Shown here in pieces: positions 21,783-34,113 of a stretch of DNA of 54,395 nt; position 1 is the stretch's first letter, and the number at the start of each line of letters is the position of its first letter. The translations under genes and the position numbers were made by a program. Source of the DNA: Kluyvera ascorbata ATCC 33433 (GTDB lineage Bacteria > Pseudomonadota > Gammaproteobacteria > Enterobacterales > Enterobacteriaceae); the NCBI RefSeq assembly GCF_000735365.1, contig NZ_JMPL01000019.1:1-54395 (forward strand), read 5' to 3'. The notes beneath the pieces were generated by a model. It was not told where the DNA came from. It did not search any database and saw nothing but the letters and a program-made list of their open reading frames with translations.

Positions 21783-22858
21783 TGTGGCTGGCCGAACATC
21801 TGGTCAAATATTATTCCGGCTTTAACGTCTTTTCCTATCTGACGTTTCGCGCCATCGTCAGCCTGCTGACCGCGCTGTTCATCTCTTTGTGGATGGGCCC
21901 GCGCATGATTGCCCGTCTGCAAAAAATGTCGTTTGGTCAGGTTGTTCGTAACGACGGTCCTGAATCTCACTTCAGTAAACGCGGTACGCCGACGATGGGC
22001 GGGATCATGATCCTGACCGCGATCACCGTCTCCGTGCTGCTGTGGGCCTATCCGTCAAACCCGTACGTCTGGTGCGTGCTGACGGTATTGATCGGCTACG
22101 GCATTATCGGTTTTGTTGATGACTACCGCAAAGTGGTTCGTAAAGACACCAAAGGGCTTATCGCGCGCTGGAAATACTTCTGGATGTCGGTGATTGCGCT
22201 GGGCGTGGCTTTTGCGCTGTACCTTGCCGGTAAAGATACGCCAGCTACCGAGCTGGTGGTGCCGTTCTTCAAAGACATCATGCCGCAGCTGGGCCTGCTC
22301 TACATCCTGCTGGCCTACTTCGTTATCGTCGGTACCGGCAACGCCGTTAACCTGACCGATGGCCTCGACGGTCTGGCCATTATGCCGACCGTCTTCGTGG
22401 CGGCGGGCTTTGCGCTGGTGGCGTGGGCGACCGGTAACATGAATTTCGCGAGCTACCTGCATATTCCTTACCTGCGTCATGCAGGCGAGCTGGTAATCGT
22501 CTGTACGGCGATTGTTGGCGCGGGACTCGGCTTCCTGTGGTTCAACACCTATCCGGCACAGGTCTTTATGGGCGACGTCGGTTCGCTGGCACTGGGCGGC
22601 GCGCTGGGCATTATTGCTGTGCTGCTGCGCCAGGAGTTCCTGCTGGTGATCATGGGCGGCGTCTTCGTGGTTGAAACCCTGTCGGTTATCCTGCAGGTCG
22701 GCTCCTTCAAGCTGCGCGGGCAGCGCATCTTCCGTATGGCGCCGATTCACCACCACTATGAATTGAAAGGCTGGCCGGAGCCGCGCGTTATTGTGCGCTT
22801 CTGGATTATTTCGCTGATGCTGGTGCTGATTGGCCTGGCAACGCTGAAGGTACGTTAA
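21776..22858 (+). CDS. mraY: Phospho-MurNAc-pentapeptide translocase
   Basis: MraY transfers phospho-MurNAc-pentapeptide to undecaprenyl phosphate, forming lipid I at the inner membrane. It has 360 residues and about ten membrane helices. Conserved cytoplasmic loop motifs are present: GFVDDYRKV (about 112-120), [10 protein letters not shown] (about 190-199), [12 protein letters not shown] (about 263-274) and the PIHHHYE loop (about 322-328). Confidence 0.97.
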   Translation: MLVWLAEHLVKYYSGFNVFSYLTFRAIVSLLTALFISLWMGPRMIARLQKMSFGQVVRNDGPESHFSKRGTPTMGGIMILTAITVSVLLWAYPSNPYVWCVLTVLIGYGIIGFVDDYRKVVRKDTKGLIARWKYFWMSVIALGVAFALYLAGKDTPATELVVPFFKDIMPQLGLLYILLAYFVIVGTGNAVNLTDGLDGLAIMPTVFVAAGFALVAWATGNMNFASYLHIPYLRHAGELVIVCTAIVGAGLGFLWFNTYPAQVFMGDVGSLALGGALGIIAVLLRQEFLLVIMGGVFVVETLSVILQVGSFKLRGQRIFRMAPIHHHYELKGWPEPRVIVRFWIISLMLVLIGLATLKVR

Positions 22859-22860
22859 TC

Positions 22861-24177
22861 ATGGCAGATTACCTGGGTAAAAACGTCGTCATTATTGGTC
22901 TTGGACTGACCGGGCTTTCCTGCGTGGATTTTTTCCTCGCGCAGAACGTCACGCCGCGCGTGATGGATACCCGAGCGACGCCACCCGGTCTGGATAAACT
23001 GCCGGAAGCGGTAGATCGTTATGTCGGTGGGTTGAACGAAGACTGGCTGATGACGGCCGACCTGATTGTCGCAAGCCCAGGTATGGCGCTGGCAAACCCG
23101 GCGTTGAGCCGCGCGGCCGATGCGGGTATTGAAATTGTTGGCGACATCGAACTGTTCTGCCGTGAAGCGCAGGCGCCTATCGTGGCGATTACCGGCTCCA
23201 ACGGTAAAAGCACGGTCACCACGCTGATTGGCGAGATGGCTAAAGCCGCGGGTGTGAACGTCGGAGTCGGCGGTAATATTGGCCTACCAGCGTTGATGCT
23301 GCTGGACCCGGCGCGCGAACTGTACGTGCTTGAGCTTTCCAGCTTCCAGCTGGAAACCACCTCCAGCCTGCATGCGGCGGCGGCAACGATTCTGAACGTG
23401 ACCGAAGACCATATGGATCGCTACCCGCTGGGGCTGCAACAGTACCGAGCGGCGAAGCTGCGCATCTATGAAAACGCCAAAGTCTGCGTCGTGAACGCTG
23501 ACGACGGCCTGACCATGCCGGTGCGCGGTGCGGATGAGCGCTGCGTGAGCTTCGGCGTGGACGTCGGTGACTATCACCTGAACCGCCAGCAGGGGGAAAC
23601 CTGGCTGCGCGTGAAAGGTGAAAAAGTATTGAACGTCAAAGAGATGCCGCTCACCGGGCAGCATAACTACAGCAACGCCCTGGCGGCGCTGGCGCTGGCG
23701 GATGCCGTTGGCCTGCCGCGCGCGACTAGCCTGAAAGCGTTGACCACCTTTACCGGGTTGGCTCACCGTTTCCAGATTGTGCTCGACCATCGCGGCGTGC
23801 GCTGGATTAACGACTCGAAAGCGACCAACGTCGGCAGCACCGAAGCAGCGTTAAACGGCCTGCACGTGGCGGGAACGCTGTATCTGCTGCTGGGTGGCGA
23901 TGGTAAATCTGCCGACTTCGAACCACTGCGACGCTATCTGACCGGCGATAACATTCGTCTCTTCTGTTTTGGCCGTGACGGCGGTGAACTGGCCGCGCTG
24001 CGCCCGGAAATCGCCACCCAAACGGAAACCATGGAAGAGGCGATGCGCCTGATTGCGCCACAGGTGAAAGCGGGCGATATGGTTCTGCTGTCTCCGGCAT
24101 GTGCCAGCCTTGACCAGTTTAAAAGCTTTGAGCAGCGCGGCGACGTGTTTGCTCGCCTGGCGAAGGAGTTAGGTTGA
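22861..24177 (+). CDS. murD: UDP-MurNAc-L-alanine D-glutamate ligase
   Basis: MurD adds D-glutamate to UDP-MurNAc-L-alanine. Its 438 residues match the family. An N-terminal UDP-binding Rossmann fold ([13 protein letters not shown], about 9-21) is followed by the ATP loop [13 protein letters not shown] (about 109-121) and the C-terminal ligase domain. Its stop overlaps the ftsW ATG by one base (TGATG). Confidence 0.97.
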   Translation: MADYLGKNVVIIGLGLTGLSCVDFFLAQNVTPRVMDTRATPPGLDKLPEAVDRYVGGLNEDWLMTADLIVASPGMALANPALSRAADAGIEIVGDIELFCREAQAPIVAITGSNGKSTVTTLIGEMAKAAGVNVGVGGNIGLPALMLLDPARELYVLELSSFQLETTSSLHAAAATILNVTEDHMDRYPLGLQQYRAAKLRIYENAKVCVVNADDGLTMPVRGADERCVSFGVDVGDYHLNRQQGETWLRVKGEKVLNVKEMPLTGQHNYSNALAALALADAVGLPRATSLKALTTFTGLAHRFQIVLDHRGVRWINDSKATNVGSTEAALNGLHVAGTLYLLLGGDGKSADFEPLRRYLTGDNIRLFCFGRDGGELAALRPEIATQTETMEEAMRLIAPQVKAGDMVLLSPACASLDQFKSFEQRGDVFARLAKELG

Positions 24178-25448
24178 TGCGTTTATCGCTCCCGCGCCTG
24201 AGACTGCCTCAACTGAGGCTGCCGCGTCTGCCGGGCATGCGCGTTTTCGCATGGCTGTTTGGTTGGATGTTTGCCGCGCTTAAGGGCTGGGTGATGGGCT
24301 CTCGGGAGAAAGATACCGATAGCCTGATTATGTACGACCGCACGCTGCTGTGGCTGACCCTTGGCCTGGCGGCGATTGGTTTTATTATGGTGACCTCGGC
24401 CTCAATGCCGGTGGGGCAGCGTCTGGCTAACGATCCTTTCCTGTTTGCCAAGCGTGACGGTCTTTATATTCTGCTGGCGTTTTTGATGGCGCTGGTGACG
24501 CTGCGGCTGCCGATGTCATTCTGGCAGAAGCACAGTACGTTCATGCTGATTGCTTCTATCGGTATGTTGCTGATTGTTCTGGTCGTCGGTAGCTCGGTTA
24601 ACGGTGCATCGCGCTGGATTGCCTTCGGCCCGCTGCGTATCCAGCCTGCCGAGCTGACCAAGCTATCGCTGTTTTGCTATATCGCCAACTATCTAGTGCG
24701 TAAAGCCGATGAGGTGCGCAACAACCTGCGCGGCTTCTTAAAACCGATGGGCGTGATTTTCGTGCTGGCGATTTTGCTGCTGGCGCAGCCTGACCTTGGT
24801 ACCGTGGTGGTGCTGTTCGTCACCACGCTGGCGATGCTGTTCCTCGCGGGTGCCAAGCTGTGGCAGTTCATCGCCATCATTGGTATGGGGCTCTCCGCAG
24901 TCGTACTGTTGATCCTTGCCGAACCGTATCGTATTCGCCGCGTGACCTCCTTCTGGAACCCGTGGGAAGACCCGTTTGGTAGCGGCTACCAGCTGACCCA
25001 ATCGCTGATGGCCTTTGGCCGTGGCGAGATGTGGGGGCAAGGTTTAGGCAACTCGGTGCAGAAACTGGAGTATCTGCCGGAAGCGCATACCGACTTCATC
25101 TTCGCCATCATCGGTGAGGAATTGGGTTATATCGGTGTGGTACTGGCACTTTTAATGGTATTCTTCGTCGCTTTCCGCGCCATGTCCATTGGTCGCAAAG
25201 CGCTGGAGATCAACCAACGTTTTTCTGGCTTCCTGGCTTGCGCAATCGGCGTATGGTTCAGTTTCCAGGCGTTGGTAAACGTAGGGGCAGCAGCCGGTAT
25301 GTTACCGACAAAAGGCCTGACCCTGCCGTTGATAAGCTACGGTGGCTCCAGTCTTCTGATTATGTCGACTGCCATCATGTTCTTATTACGAATTGATTAT
25401 GAAACGCGTCTGGAAAAAGCCCAGGCGTTTACCCGAGGTTCTCGATGA
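24177..25448 (+). CDS. ftsW: Septal peptidoglycan polymerase FtsW
   Basis: FtsW is the SEDS-family glycosyltransferase that polymerises septal lipid II with FtsI. I chose the ATG at 24177, giving 423 residues. About ten membrane helices are visible, and the SEDS core motifs QPDLGT (about 209-214) and [10 protein letters not shown] (about 303-312) are intact. The cytoplasmic N-terminus is about nine residues longer than in E. coli (414) because of a repeated [12 protein letters not shown] segment. The end overlaps murG by four bases. Confidence 0.96.
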   Translation: MRLSLPRLRLPQLRLPRLPGMRVFAWLFGWMFAALKGWVMGSREKDTDSLIMYDRTLLWLTLGLAAIGFIMVTSASMPVGQRLANDPFLFAKRDGLYILLAFLMALVTLRLPMSFWQKHSTFMLIASIGMLLIVLVVGSSVNGASRWIAFGPLRIQPAELTKLSLFCYIANYLVRKADEVRNNLRGFLKPMGVIFVLAILLLAQPDLGTVVVLFVTTLAMLFLAGAKLWQFIAIIGMGLSAVVLLILAEPYRIRRVTSFWNPWEDPFGSGYQLTQSLMAFGRGEMWGQGLGNSVQKLEYLPEAHTDFIFAIIGEELGYIGVVLALLMVFFVAFRAMSIGRKALEINQRFSGFLACAIGVWFSFQALVNVGAAAGMLPTKGLTLPLISYGGSSLLIMSTAIMFLLRIDYETRLEKAQAFTRGSR

Positions 25449-26512
25449 GCGGTCAAACAAAGCGGTTAATGGTGATGGCAGGCGGTACCGGTGGACACGT
25501 GTTTCCGGGGCTGGCGGTCGCGCACCATTTAATGGATCAGGGCTGGCAGGTGCGCTGGCTGGGAACCGCAGATCGTATGGAAGCCGACCTGGTGCCAAAA
25601 CATGGCATCGAGATTGATTTTATCCATATCTCCGGGCTGCGAGGCAAAGGCCTGAAAGCGCTGCTGATGGCACCCATGCGTATTTTCAACGCCTGGCGTC
25701 AGGCGCGCGCGATCATGAAACGCTTTAAGCCGGACGTGGTGCTGGGCATGGGCGGTTATGTCTCCGGGCCTGGCGGTCTGGCGGCGTGGTCGCTGGGTAT
25801 CCCGGTTGTTCTGCATGAGCAGAACGGTATTGCCGGGCTCACGAACAAATGGCTGGCGAAGATTGCTACCAAAGTGATGCAGGCTTTCCCGGGGGCGTTC
25901 CCGAATGCCGACGTGGTTGGCAACCCGGTACGCGTTGATGTGCTGGCGCTGCCGCTGCCGGAACAGCGCCTGGTGGGCCGCGATGGCCCCATCCGCGTGC
26001 TGGTTGTTGGCGGTTCTCAGGGCGCACGCGTTCTCAACCAGACCCTGCCGCAGGTTGCACAGCGTTTGGGTGATGCGGTGACTATCTGGCACCAGAGCGG
26101 AAAAGGCGGTCAACAAACCGTTGAACAGGCCTACGTCGATGCCGGTCAGCCGCAGCATAAAGTAACCGAATTCATTGATGACATGGCTGAAGCGTACGCG
26201 TGGGCCGATGTGGTGGTCTGTCGCTCCGGCGCGCTGACGGTGAGCGAGATTGCGGCGGCAGGTCTGCCGGCGATTTTCGTCCCATTCCAGCATAAAGACC
26301 GTCAGCAGTACTGGAATGCGCTGCCGCTGGAGAAAGCCGGCGCGGCGAAGATCTTTGAGCAGCCGCAGTTTACGGCGCAGGCGGTCGCGGACACGCTGGC
26401 AAGCTGGGATCGCAACACATTATTAGAGATGGCTGAGCGTGCACGTGCGACGGCCATCCCGGACGCTACCGAGCGGGTAGCAAAAGAAGTAAGCCTGGCT
26501 GCAAAGGCTTAA
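25445..26512 (+). CDS. murG: UDP-GlcNAc:lipid I GlcNAc transferase MurG
   Basis: MurG adds GlcNAc to lipid I on the cytoplasmic face, making lipid II. It has 355 residues, a GT28-type GT-B fold with the N-terminal glycine loop [14 protein letters not shown] (13-26), the acceptor-side [12 protein letters not shown] stretch (about 100-111) and the C-terminal UDP-GlcNAc site around [19 protein letters not shown] (about 259-277). Confidence 0.97.
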   Translation: MSGQTKRLMVMAGGTGGHVFPGLAVAHHLMDQGWQVRWLGTADRMEADLVPKHGIEIDFIHISGLRGKGLKALLMAPMRIFNAWRQARAIMKRFKPDVVLGMGGYVSGPGGLAAWSLGIPVVLHEQNGIAGLTNKWLAKIATKVMQAFPGAFPNADVVGNPVRVDVLALPLPEQRLVGRDGPIRVLVVGGSQGARVLNQTLPQVAQRLGDAVTIWHQSGKGGQQTVEQAYVDAGQPQHKVTEFIDDMAEAYAWADVVVCRSGALTVSEIAAAGLPAIFVPFQHKDRQQYWNALPLEKAGAAKIFEQPQFTAQAVADTLASWDRNTLLEMAERARATAIPDATERVAKEVSLAAKA

Positions 26513-26565
26513 TCATCGCGGCGCATTTGCGTCGCCCGAATTTCAGAAGTGATGGCGTTTAGAGA

Positions 26566-28041
26566 ATGAATACACAACAACTGGCGAAACTGCGTTCTAT
26601 TGTGCCCGAGATGCGTCGCGTTCGGCACATTCACTTTGTTGGCATCGGTGGCGCCGGTATGGGCGGTATTGCTGAAGTACTGGCCAACGAAGGATATCAG
26701 ATCAGCGGTTCCGATCTGGCACCGAACCCGGTGACGCAGCAGTTGACGAAATTGGGCGCCACGATTTATTTCAACCACCGTCCGGAAAACGTTCGCGATG
26801 CGAGCGTTGTGGTGGTCTCAACGGCTATCTCTGCCGATAACCCGGAAATCGTCGCCGCACACGAGGCGCGTATCCCGGTTATTCGCCGCGCGGAAATGCT
26901 GGCGGAGCTGATGCGTTTTCGTCACGGCATTGCTATTGCCGGGACACACGGTAAAACCACGACCACCGCGATGGTCGCCAGTATTTATGCGGAAGCCGGG
27001 CTGGACCCGACCTTCGTCAACGGTGGCCTGGTGAAAGCGGCAGGCGTGCATGCGCGTCTGGGCCATAGCCGCTACCTGATTGCGGAAGCCGATGAGAGCG
27101 ACGCGTCGTTCCTGCATCTGCAGCCGATGGTGGCGATTGTCACCAACATCGAAGCCGACCACATGGATACTTACCAGGGCGACTTCGAAAATTTAAAGCA
27201 GACGTTTATTAATTTCCTGCACAACTTGCCGTTTTATGGCCGTGCGGTGATGTGTGTTGATGACCCGGTTATCCGTGAGCTGCTGCCGCGCGTAGGTCGT
27301 CAGACCACCACCTACGGTTTCAGTGATGACGCGGACGTTCGCGTAGAAAACTACCAGCAGATTGGCCCACAGGGGCACTTCACGCTGGTGCGTCAGGATA
27401 AAGAAGACCTGCGCGTGACGCTGAATGCGCCGGGCCGTCATAACGCTCTGAACGCCGCAGCAGCGGTCGCGGTAGCGACGGAAGAGGGCATTGAAGACGA
27501 CGCTATCCTGCGCGCTTTGGAAAGTTTCCAGGGCACTGGCCGTCGTTTCGACTTCCTGGGCGAGTTCCCGCTGGAAGAGGTGAATGGTAAAGAAGGCACC
27601 GCACTGCTGGTTGATGACTACGGTCACCACCCAACAGAAGTTGATGCCACCATTAAGGCTGCACGCGCGGGCTGGCCGGACAAAAAATTAGTGATGGTAT
27701 TCCAGCCGCACCGTTATACCCGTACGCGTGACTTGTACGATGATTTTGCCCACGTGCTGACGCAAGTGGATGCCCTGCTGATGCTGGATGTCTATCCGGC
27801 GGGTGAAGCGCCGATTCCTGGGGCTGATAGCCGCTCGCTGTGTCGTACCATTCGCGGACGTGGAAAAGTGGACCCGATTCTGGTAGCTGACCCGTCTCAG
27901 GTCCCGGAAATGTTGGCATCAGTGCTGACGGGTAATGACCTTGTCTTAATTCAGGGTGCCGGAAATATTGGTAAAATTGCGCGTAACTTAGCTGAAATCA
28001 AACTGAAGCCGCAAACTCAGGAGGAACCGCGTCATGGCTGA
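26566..28041 (+). CDS. murC: UDP-MurNAc L-alanine ligase
   Basis: MurC starts the peptide stem by adding L-alanine to UDP-MurNAc. It has 491 residues as in E. coli, with the dinucleotide-like loop [14 protein letters not shown] (26-39), the ATP loop GTHGKTTT (126-133) and the Mur-ligase motif [12 protein letters not shown] (about 173-184). It is separated from murG by 53 bp, one of the larger gaps in this compact cluster. Confidence 0.97.
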   Translation: MNTQQLAKLRSIVPEMRRVRHIHFVGIGGAGMGGIAEVLANEGYQISGSDLAPNPVTQQLTKLGATIYFNHRPENVRDASVVVVSTAISADNPEIVAAHEARIPVIRRAEMLAELMRFRHGIAIAGTHGKTTTTAMVASIYAEAGLDPTFVNGGLVKAAGVHARLGHSRYLIAEADESDASFLHLQPMVAIVTNIEADHMDTYQGDFENLKQTFINFLHNLPFYGRAVMCVDDPVIRELLPRVGRQTTTYGFSDDADVRVENYQQIGPQGHFTLVRQDKEDLRVTLNAPGRHNALNAAAAVAVATEEGIEDDAILRALESFQGTGRRFDFLGEFPLEEVNGKEGTALLVDDYGHHPTEVDATIKAARAGWPDKKLVMVFQPHRYTRTRDLYDDFAHVLTQVDALLMLDVYPAGEAPIPGADSRSLCRTIRGRGKVDPILVADPSQVPEMLASVLTGNDLVLIQGAGNIGKIARNLAEIKLKPQTQEEPRHG

Positions 28042-28954
28042 TAAGATCGCGGTTCTTTTGGGCGGAACCTCTGCTGAACGCGAAGTGTCGTTAAACTCCG
28101 GCACGGCGGTGCTGGCCGGTCTTCGCGAAGCGGGCATTGATGCGCATGCGGTCGACCCGAAAGAGACAGATGTTACCCAACTGAAAAACATGGGTTTTCA
28201 GAAAGCGTTTATTGCACTGCATGGTCGCGGCGGTGAAGATGGCACGCTGCAGGGATTACTGGAACTGCTTAAGCTTCCGTATACCGGCAGCGGCGTGATG
28301 GCTTCAGCGATTTCGATGGATAAACTGCGCAGCAAATTGCTGTGGCAGGGCGCGGGATTACCGGTTGCCCCTTGGGTTGCCGTTGAGCGCGAAGCCTTTA
28401 ATGCCGGGCTTTCCAGCGAGGTTCAAGCGCAGATTGCCGCACTCGGCCTGCCGCTTATCGTTAAGCCGAGTCGTGAAGGTTCAAGCGTTGGGATGTCGAA
28501 AGTCACCGAGAGTGGTGACCTGGCCGAAGCGTTAACGCAGGCGTTTCAACATGATGACGAAGTTCTGGTAGAAAAATGGCTCAGTGGGCCAGAATTTACG
28601 GTTGCGGTACTCGGTGAAGAAATTTTGCCGACAGTTCGCATCCAACCTGCCGGAACCTTCTATGATTATGAGGCGAAGTATCTCTCTGATGAGACAAAAT
28701 ATTTCTGCCCTGGTTGTGAGGAACCAACCCAGGAATCGGAAATGCAGTCTTTAGTACTGAAAGCCTGGAAAGTTTTAGGCTGCCGTGGATGGGGTCGCAT
28801 TGACGTCATGCAGGACAGCGATGGTCAATATTATCTGCTGGAGGCGAACACCTCTCCGGGGATGACCAGCCATAGTCTGGTGCCGATGGCGGCACGTCAG
28901 GCGGGAATGAGCTTCTCGCAGCTGGTAGTACGAATTCTGGACCTGGCGGGGTGA
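28034..28954 (+). CDS. ddlB: D-alanine--D-alanine ligase B
   Basis: DdlB makes the D-Ala-D-Ala dipeptide used by MurF and is the target of D-cycloserine. It has 306 residues, an ATP-grasp enzyme with [16 protein letters not shown] at the N-terminus, the loop [14 protein letters not shown] (about 144-157) and the metal-binding [14 protein letters not shown] motif (about 268-281). It overlaps murC by eight bases. Confidence 0.97.
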   Translation: MADKIAVLLGGTSAEREVSLNSGTAVLAGLREAGIDAHAVDPKETDVTQLKNMGFQKAFIALHGRGGEDGTLQGLLELLKLPYTGSGVMASAISMDKLRSKLLWQGAGLPVAPWVAVEREAFNAGLSSEVQAQIAALGLPLIVKPSREGSSVGMSKVTESGDLAEALTQAFQHDDEVLVEKWLSGPEFTVAVLGEEILPTVRIQPAGTFYDYEAKYLSDETKYFCPGCEEPTQESEMQSLVLKAWKVLGCRGWGRIDVMQDSDGQYYLLEANTSPGMTSHSLVPMAARQAGMSFSQLVVRILDLAG

Positions 28955-28955
28955 T

Positions 28956-29789
28956 ATGTCGCAGGCTGCGCTGAATACGCGGAACCGTGAAGAAGAAGAG
29001 TACGCTGCTTCACGGCGCAATAATGGAACGCATCTGGTGGGAATTGTCTTCCTGCTAGCGGTGTTGTGTACCGTGTTCGTTAGCGGCTGGGTCGTGCTGG
29101 GCTGGATGGAAGATGCGCAACGTTTGCCCATCTCAAAACTGGTGGTGACTGGCGATCGTCATTACACGCGTAACGATGATATTCGACAGTCCATTCTGGC
29201 TCTGGGATCGCCGGGAACCTTTATGACTCAGGACGTGAACATCGTTCAGAGTCAAATTGAGCGCCTGCCGTGGATTAAACAGGCAAGCGTCAGAAAGCAG
29301 TGGCCGGACGAATTGAAGATTCATCTGGTTGAATATGTGCCCATTGCGCGTTGGAATGATCAGCACATGGTGGATGCCGAGGGTAATGCCTTCAGCGTAC
29401 CTGCCGATCGAACCAGCAAGCAGAATTTGCCTATGCTCTATGGCCCTGAAGGAAGCGCAAGCGAAGTGTTGCAGGGTTATCACGACATGGGAGCGATGCT
29501 CGCGAAAGGGAAGTTCACGTTGAAGGTTGCGGCGATGACCGCGCGCCGTTCGTGGCAGCTGACGCTTGATAACGGTATCAAGTTGAATCTGGGGCGGGGC
29601 GATACGATGAAGCGGCTGGAACGTTTTTTAGAACTGTATCCGGTTCTACAACAGCAGGCGCAAACAGACGGTAATCGGATTAGTTATGTTGACTTGCGTT
29701 ATGACTCGGGGGCGGCAGTAGGCTGGGAACCTGCTCCTGCGGCGGACACTAATCAACAACAGAATCAGGCACAGGCAGAACAACAATGA
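28956..29789 (+). CDS. ftsQ: Cell division protein FtsQ
   Basis: FtsQ is a bitopic divisome protein that holds the FtsQLB complex. It has 277 residues (E. coli 276): a cytoplasmic N-terminus rich in Glu and Arg, one membrane helix (about 27-50), a POTRA domain starting near [18 protein letters not shown], and the beta domain (WKQ-like, about 125-260) that recruits FtsLB and FtsA. The C-terminal tail is glutamine-rich ([13 protein letters not shown]). It ends four bases into ftsA. Confidence 0.96.
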   Translation: MSQAALNTRNREEEEYAASRRNNGTHLVGIVFLLAVLCTVFVSGWVVLGWMEDAQRLPISKLVVTGDRHYTRNDDIRQSILALGSPGTFMTQDVNIVQSQIERLPWIKQASVRKQWPDELKIHLVEYVPIARWNDQHMVDAEGNAFSVPADRTSKQNLPMLYGPEGSASEVLQGYHDMGAMLAKGKFTLKVAAMTARRSWQLTLDNGIKLNLGRGDTMKRLERFLELYPVLQQQAQTDGNRISYVDLRYDSGAAVGWEPAPAADTNQQQNQAQAEQQ

Positions 29790-31048
29790 TCAAGGCGACG
29801 GACAGAAAACTGGTAGTTGGACTGGAGATCGGCACTGCAAAAGTGGCCGCTTTAGTAGGGGAAGTTCTGCCCGACGGAGTGATTAATATCATTGGGGTCG
29901 GCAGTTGTCCGTCCCGTGGTATGGATAAAGGCGGGGTTAACGACCTTGAGTCGGTAGTGAAATGCGTACAGCGCGCTATCGACCAGGCGGAGCTGATGGC
30001 GGATTGCCAGATCTCTTCGGTATATCTGGCGCTTTCCGGTAAGCACATTAGCTGTCAAAATGAGATAGGTATGGTGCCTATCTCAGAAGAAGAGGTCACG
30101 CTGGAAGACGTGGAGAACGTCGTTCACACGGCGAAATCCGTACGCGTACGTGATGAACATCGTGTTTTACACGTTATTCCGCAAGAATACGCGATTGATT
30201 ACCAGGAAGGGATCAAAAACCCGGTAGGCTTATCCGGTGTGCGTATGCAGGCGAAGGTGCATCTGATTACCTGCCACAACGACATGGCGAAAAACATTGT
30301 CAAAGCGGTAGAGCGTTGCGGCCTGAAGGTTGATCAGCTGATTTTCGCCGGTCTGGCTTCAAGCTATTCCGTCTTAACGGAAGATGAACGTGAGCTGGGT
30401 GTCTGCGTTGTGGACATCGGCGGCGGTACAATGGATATCGCGGTCTACACCGGCGGCGCGCTGCGTCACACTAAAGTTATCCCTTATGCCGGGAACGTGG
30501 TGACCAGCGATATCGCCTACGCATTCGGTACGCCGCCAAGCGACGCCGAAGCGATTAAAGTGCGCCATGGCTGCGCGCTGGGCTCCATCGTGGGCAAAGA
30601 TGAGAGCGTTGAAGTGCCAAGCGTGGGCGGTCGTCCGCCGCGTAGCCTGCAGCGCCAGACATTGGCAGAGGTCATTGAGCCGCGTTATACCGAGCTGCTG
30701 AACCTCGTCAATGAAGAAATTTTACAGTTACAGGAACAGCTTCGTCAGCAGGGTGTCAAACACCACCTCGCGGCGGGGATTGTATTGACCGGTGGCGCAG
30801 CGCAAATTGAAGGGTTAGCGGCTTGCGCGCAGCGGGTGTTCCATACGCAGGTTCGTATCGGTGCGCCGCTGAATATTACTGGTCTGACGGACTATGCCCA
30901 GGAGCCGTATTATTCAACGGCGGTGGGCCTGCTGCACTACGGGAAAGAGTCCCACTTGAGTGGTGAAGCAGAGGTAGAAAAGCGCGTTACCGCATCGGTC
31001 GGATCGTGGATCAAGCGACTGAATAGCTGGTTACGCAAAGAGTTTTAA
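29786..31048 (+). CDS. ftsA: Cell division protein FtsA
   Basis: FtsA is the actin-like protein that tethers FtsZ to the membrane. It has 420 residues, with ATP-binding motifs [15 protein letters not shown] (about 12-26), [17 protein letters not shown] (about 208-224) and [12 protein letters not shown] (about 334-345). The last 15 residues ([15 protein letters not shown]) form the amphipathic membrane-targeting helix. ftsZ follows after 63 bp. Confidence 0.97.
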   Translation: MIKATDRKLVVGLEIGTAKVAALVGEVLPDGVINIIGVGSCPSRGMDKGGVNDLESVVKCVQRAIDQAELMADCQISSVYLALSGKHISCQNEIGMVPISEEEVTLEDVENVVHTAKSVRVRDEHRVLHVIPQEYAIDYQEGIKNPVGLSGVRMQAKVHLITCHNDMAKNIVKAVERCGLKVDQLIFAGLASSYSVLTEDERELGVCVVDIGGGTMDIAVYTGGALRHTKVIPYAGNVVTSDIAYAFGTPPSDAEAIKVRHGCALGSIVGKDESVEVPSVGGRPPRSLQRQTLAEVIEPRYTELLNLVNEEILQLQEQLRQQGVKHHLAAGIVLTGGAAQIEGLAACAQRVFHTQVRIGAPLNITGLTDYAQEPYYSTAVGLLHYGKESHLSGEAEVEKRVTASVGSWIKRLNSWLRKEF

Positions 31049-31111
31049 TTTTTAAAGAGACCAATGCACAATTCACGGTCTCGGGCGACAGGCACAAAAC
31101 GGAGAGAAACT

Positions 31112-32263
31112 ATGTTTGAACCTATGGAACTGACCAACGACGCGGTGATTAAAGTCATCGGCGTCGGTGGCGGCGGCGGTAATGCCGTTGAACACATGGT
31201 GCGCGAGCGCATTGAAGGTGTAGAGTTTTTTGCTGTTAACACCGATGCGCAGGCACTGCGTAAAACGGCGGTTGGCCAGACTATCCAGATCGGTAGCGGT
31301 ATCACCAAAGGTCTGGGCGCTGGGGCAAACCCGGAAGTCGGTCGCAACGCGGCTGATGAAGACCGTGAAGCACTGCGTGCTGCGTTAGACGGTGCAGACA
31401 TGGTATTTATCGCAGCAGGCATGGGCGGCGGTACCGGTACCGGTGCAGCGCCAGTGGTTGCTGAAGTGGCTAAAGATTTAGGTATCCTGACCGTCGCTGT
31501 CGTGACTAAGCCTTTCAACTTTGAAGGCAAGAAGCGTATGGCATTTGCGGAGCAGGGTATCACCGAACTGTCCAAGCACGTGGACTCCCTGATCACCATT
31601 CCGAACGACAAGCTGCTGAAAGTACTGGGTCGCGGTATCTCCCTGCTCGACGCGTTTGGCGCGGCGAACGATGTTCTGAAAGGCGCAGTACAGGGTATCG
31701 CAGAGCTTATCACCCGTCCTGGTCTGATGAACGTCGACTTCGCGGACGTCCGTACCGTGATGTCCGAAATGGGCTATGCGATGATGGGCTCCGGCGTAGC
31801 AAGCGGTGAAGACCGTGCGGAAGAAGCGGCTGAAATGGCTATCTCTTCTCCGCTGCTGGAAGATATCGACCTGTCCGGCGCACGTGGCGTTCTGGTCAAC
31901 ATCACCGCGGGCTTCGACCTGCGTCTGGATGAGTTCGAAACCGTGGGTAATACTATCCGTGCGTTTGCTTCGGATAACGCGACCGTGGTTATCGGTACTT
32001 CCCTTGACCCGGATATGAACGACGAACTGCGTGTTACCGTGGTTGCGACCGGTATCGGCATGGATAAGCGTCCTGAGATCACCCTGGTGACCAACAAGCA
32101 GACGCAGCAACCTGCGCTGGATCGCTATCAGCAGCATGGTATGGCGCCGCTGACGCAAGAACAGAAACCGGCTGCTAAAGTGGTAAACGACAATACGCCG
32201 CAGACCACCAAAGAACCGGATTACCTGGATATCCCAGCCTTCCTGCGTAAGCAAGCTGACTAA
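31112..32263 (+). CDS. ftsZ: Cell division GTPase FtsZ
   Basis: FtsZ is the tubulin homologue that forms the Z ring. I chose the ATG at 31112, preceded by GGAGAGAAAC, which gives 383 residues ([15 protein letters not shown]); the upstream open frame has no family match. The GTP-binding motif GMGGGTGTG is at 103-111, the T7 synergy loop lies in [13 protein letters not shown], and the C-terminal peptide that binds FtsA and ZipA is intact ([14 protein letters not shown]). Confidence 0.98.
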   Translation: MFEPMELTNDAVIKVIGVGGGGGNAVEHMVRERIEGVEFFAVNTDAQALRKTAVGQTIQIGSGITKGLGAGANPEVGRNAADEDREALRAALDGADMVFIAAGMGGGTGTGAAPVVAEVAKDLGILTVAVVTKPFNFEGKKRMAFAEQGITELSKHVDSLITIPNDKLLKVLGRGISLLDAFGAANDVLKGAVQGIAELITRPGLMNVDFADVRTVMSEMGYAMMGSGVASGEDRAEEAAEMAISSPLLEDIDLSGARGVLVNITAGFDLRLDEFETVGNTIRAFASDNATVVIGTSLDPDMNDELRVTVVATGIGMDKRPEITLVTNKQTQQPALDRYQQHGMAPLTQEQKPAAKVVNDNTPQTTKEPDYLDIPAFLRKQAD

Positions 32264-32319
32264 GAATTAGCTGGAAGTTGGGAATCTGCGCTCTTTGTGC
32301 TAAACTGGCCCACCGAATG

Positions 32320-32328
32320 TGATATACA
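32320..32328 (+). promoter_or_regulatory. Possible extended -10 promoter of lpxC
   Basis: TGATATACA (32320-32328) is an extended -10 element (TGN followed by TATACA) 36 bp before the lpxC ATG, in the 100-bp gap after ftsZ. There is no good -35. lpxC is known to have its own promoter in E. coli. Confidence 0.45.
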
Positions 32329-32342
32329 CTTCGGTTGGATAG

Positions 32343-33281
<939 letters not shown>

Positions 33282-33301
33282 GCCTGACCATCGCGTAAAT
33301 T

Positions 33302-33349
33302 CGACTGGCAACCTGGCACTCTCTCCGGTCAGGGAACCAGTCGTTTTTT
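33302..33349 (+). terminator. lpxC terminator
   Basis: CGACTGG (33302-33308) pairs with CCAGTCG (33337-33343), with a second inner stem CCTG/CAGG, followed by TTTTTT. It ends the dcw-lpxC transcript. Confidence 0.85.
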
Positions 33350-33542
33350 CTTTTTAGCGCTCAAGATTCTACTTTCCCGCCATCAGTGTCTTTGTAAAGA
33401 TCGCATTCCTGTGCAACCGCTGCTTTCTTAACCCGTTTTTCGGTGATGATTTCGTCATTCCTGCTGCTGCAACGCTGCATTAATGGTAATATCTTGGCGC
33501 GAAAATAGAATAACGGTACTTAAACCGAAGGTGGAATATTAC

Positions 33543-34049
33543 GTGAGTGGAATGCTGACGCGTTGGCGACAGTTTGGTAGACGCTACTTCTGGCCGCATC
33601 TCCTGTTGGGGATGGTTGCTGCTGGTTTTGGCCTGCCTGCGCTTGCAAGTAATACTGAGCCTGCCTCTCCGGCCCGCGAGACGAGCAGCAACCATCATCC
33701 GTCGCAGAAAATTGATTTCACGCAGCTGGCGCGTCTTGAGAACAACCGCCGCCCTTCATTCAGCGTGGACTACTGGCATCAACATGCCATTCGCACGGTT
33801 ATTCGCCACCTCTCTTTTGCCATGGCGCCTACCGCGTCACCGGTTGCCGAGCCTGCGTCGCCGCTTCAGGCCGCACAGCATCTGGCTCTGCTCGACACGC
33901 TAAATGCGTTACTGAACGTTGAAAGCCAGCCGCCAGCGGTGATCGCCCAGGCTGTCATTTTACCTGCTTTACCCCCTCACGCTTTTAGCATCCCAGCCTG
34001 GATAAGCCAGGTGCAGGGCATCCGCGCCGGGCCGCAGCGCCTCGTCTAA
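33543..34049 (+). CDS. secM: SecM, secretion monitor that regulates secA
   Basis: SecM is a secreted sensor whose nascent chain stalls the ribosome when Sec export is slow, which opens the secA translation start. I chose the GTG at 33543 as in E. coli (168 residues); an ATG lies three codons later. The signal peptide spans about residues 1-36 ([20 protein letters not shown], then a hydrophobic stretch to ALAS). The arrest motif near the C-terminus is [17 protein letters not shown] (148-164) and keeps the required F, WI and GIRAGP. The segment before it is proline-rich and unlike that of E. coli. secA follows after 64 bp. Confidence 0.93.
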   Translation: MSGMLTRWRQFGRRYFWPHLLLGMVAAGFGLPALASNTEPASPARETSSNHHPSQKIDFTQLARLENNRRPSFSVDYWHQHAIRTVIRHLSFAMAPTASPVAEPASPLQAAQHLALLDTLNALLNVESQPPAVIAQAVILPALPPHAFSIPAWISQVQGIRAGPQRLV

Positions 34050-34081
34050 AAATAACCGCTTTATATCCTTTATTTTTCTGA

Positions 34082-34097
34082 CTCCGAAATGTCGGGG
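34082..34097 (+). promoter_or_regulatory. secA leader hairpin
   Basis: CTCCGA (34082-34087) can pair with TCGGGG (34092-34097) just upstream of the secA Shine-Dalgarno GAGA at about 34103. This matches the part of the secM-secA intergenic RNA whose folding limits secA translation until a ribosome stalls on secM. The longer helix involving the end of secM is not resolved here. Confidence 0.5.
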
Positions 34098-34113
34098 CGT
34101 TTGAGATTTTATT

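Noticed and set aside
31064-31111. Upstream start for ftsZ
   Set aside because: The 16 extra codons are not part of FtsZ, whose N-terminus [15 protein letters not shown] is fixed and preceded by a good ribosome-binding site.
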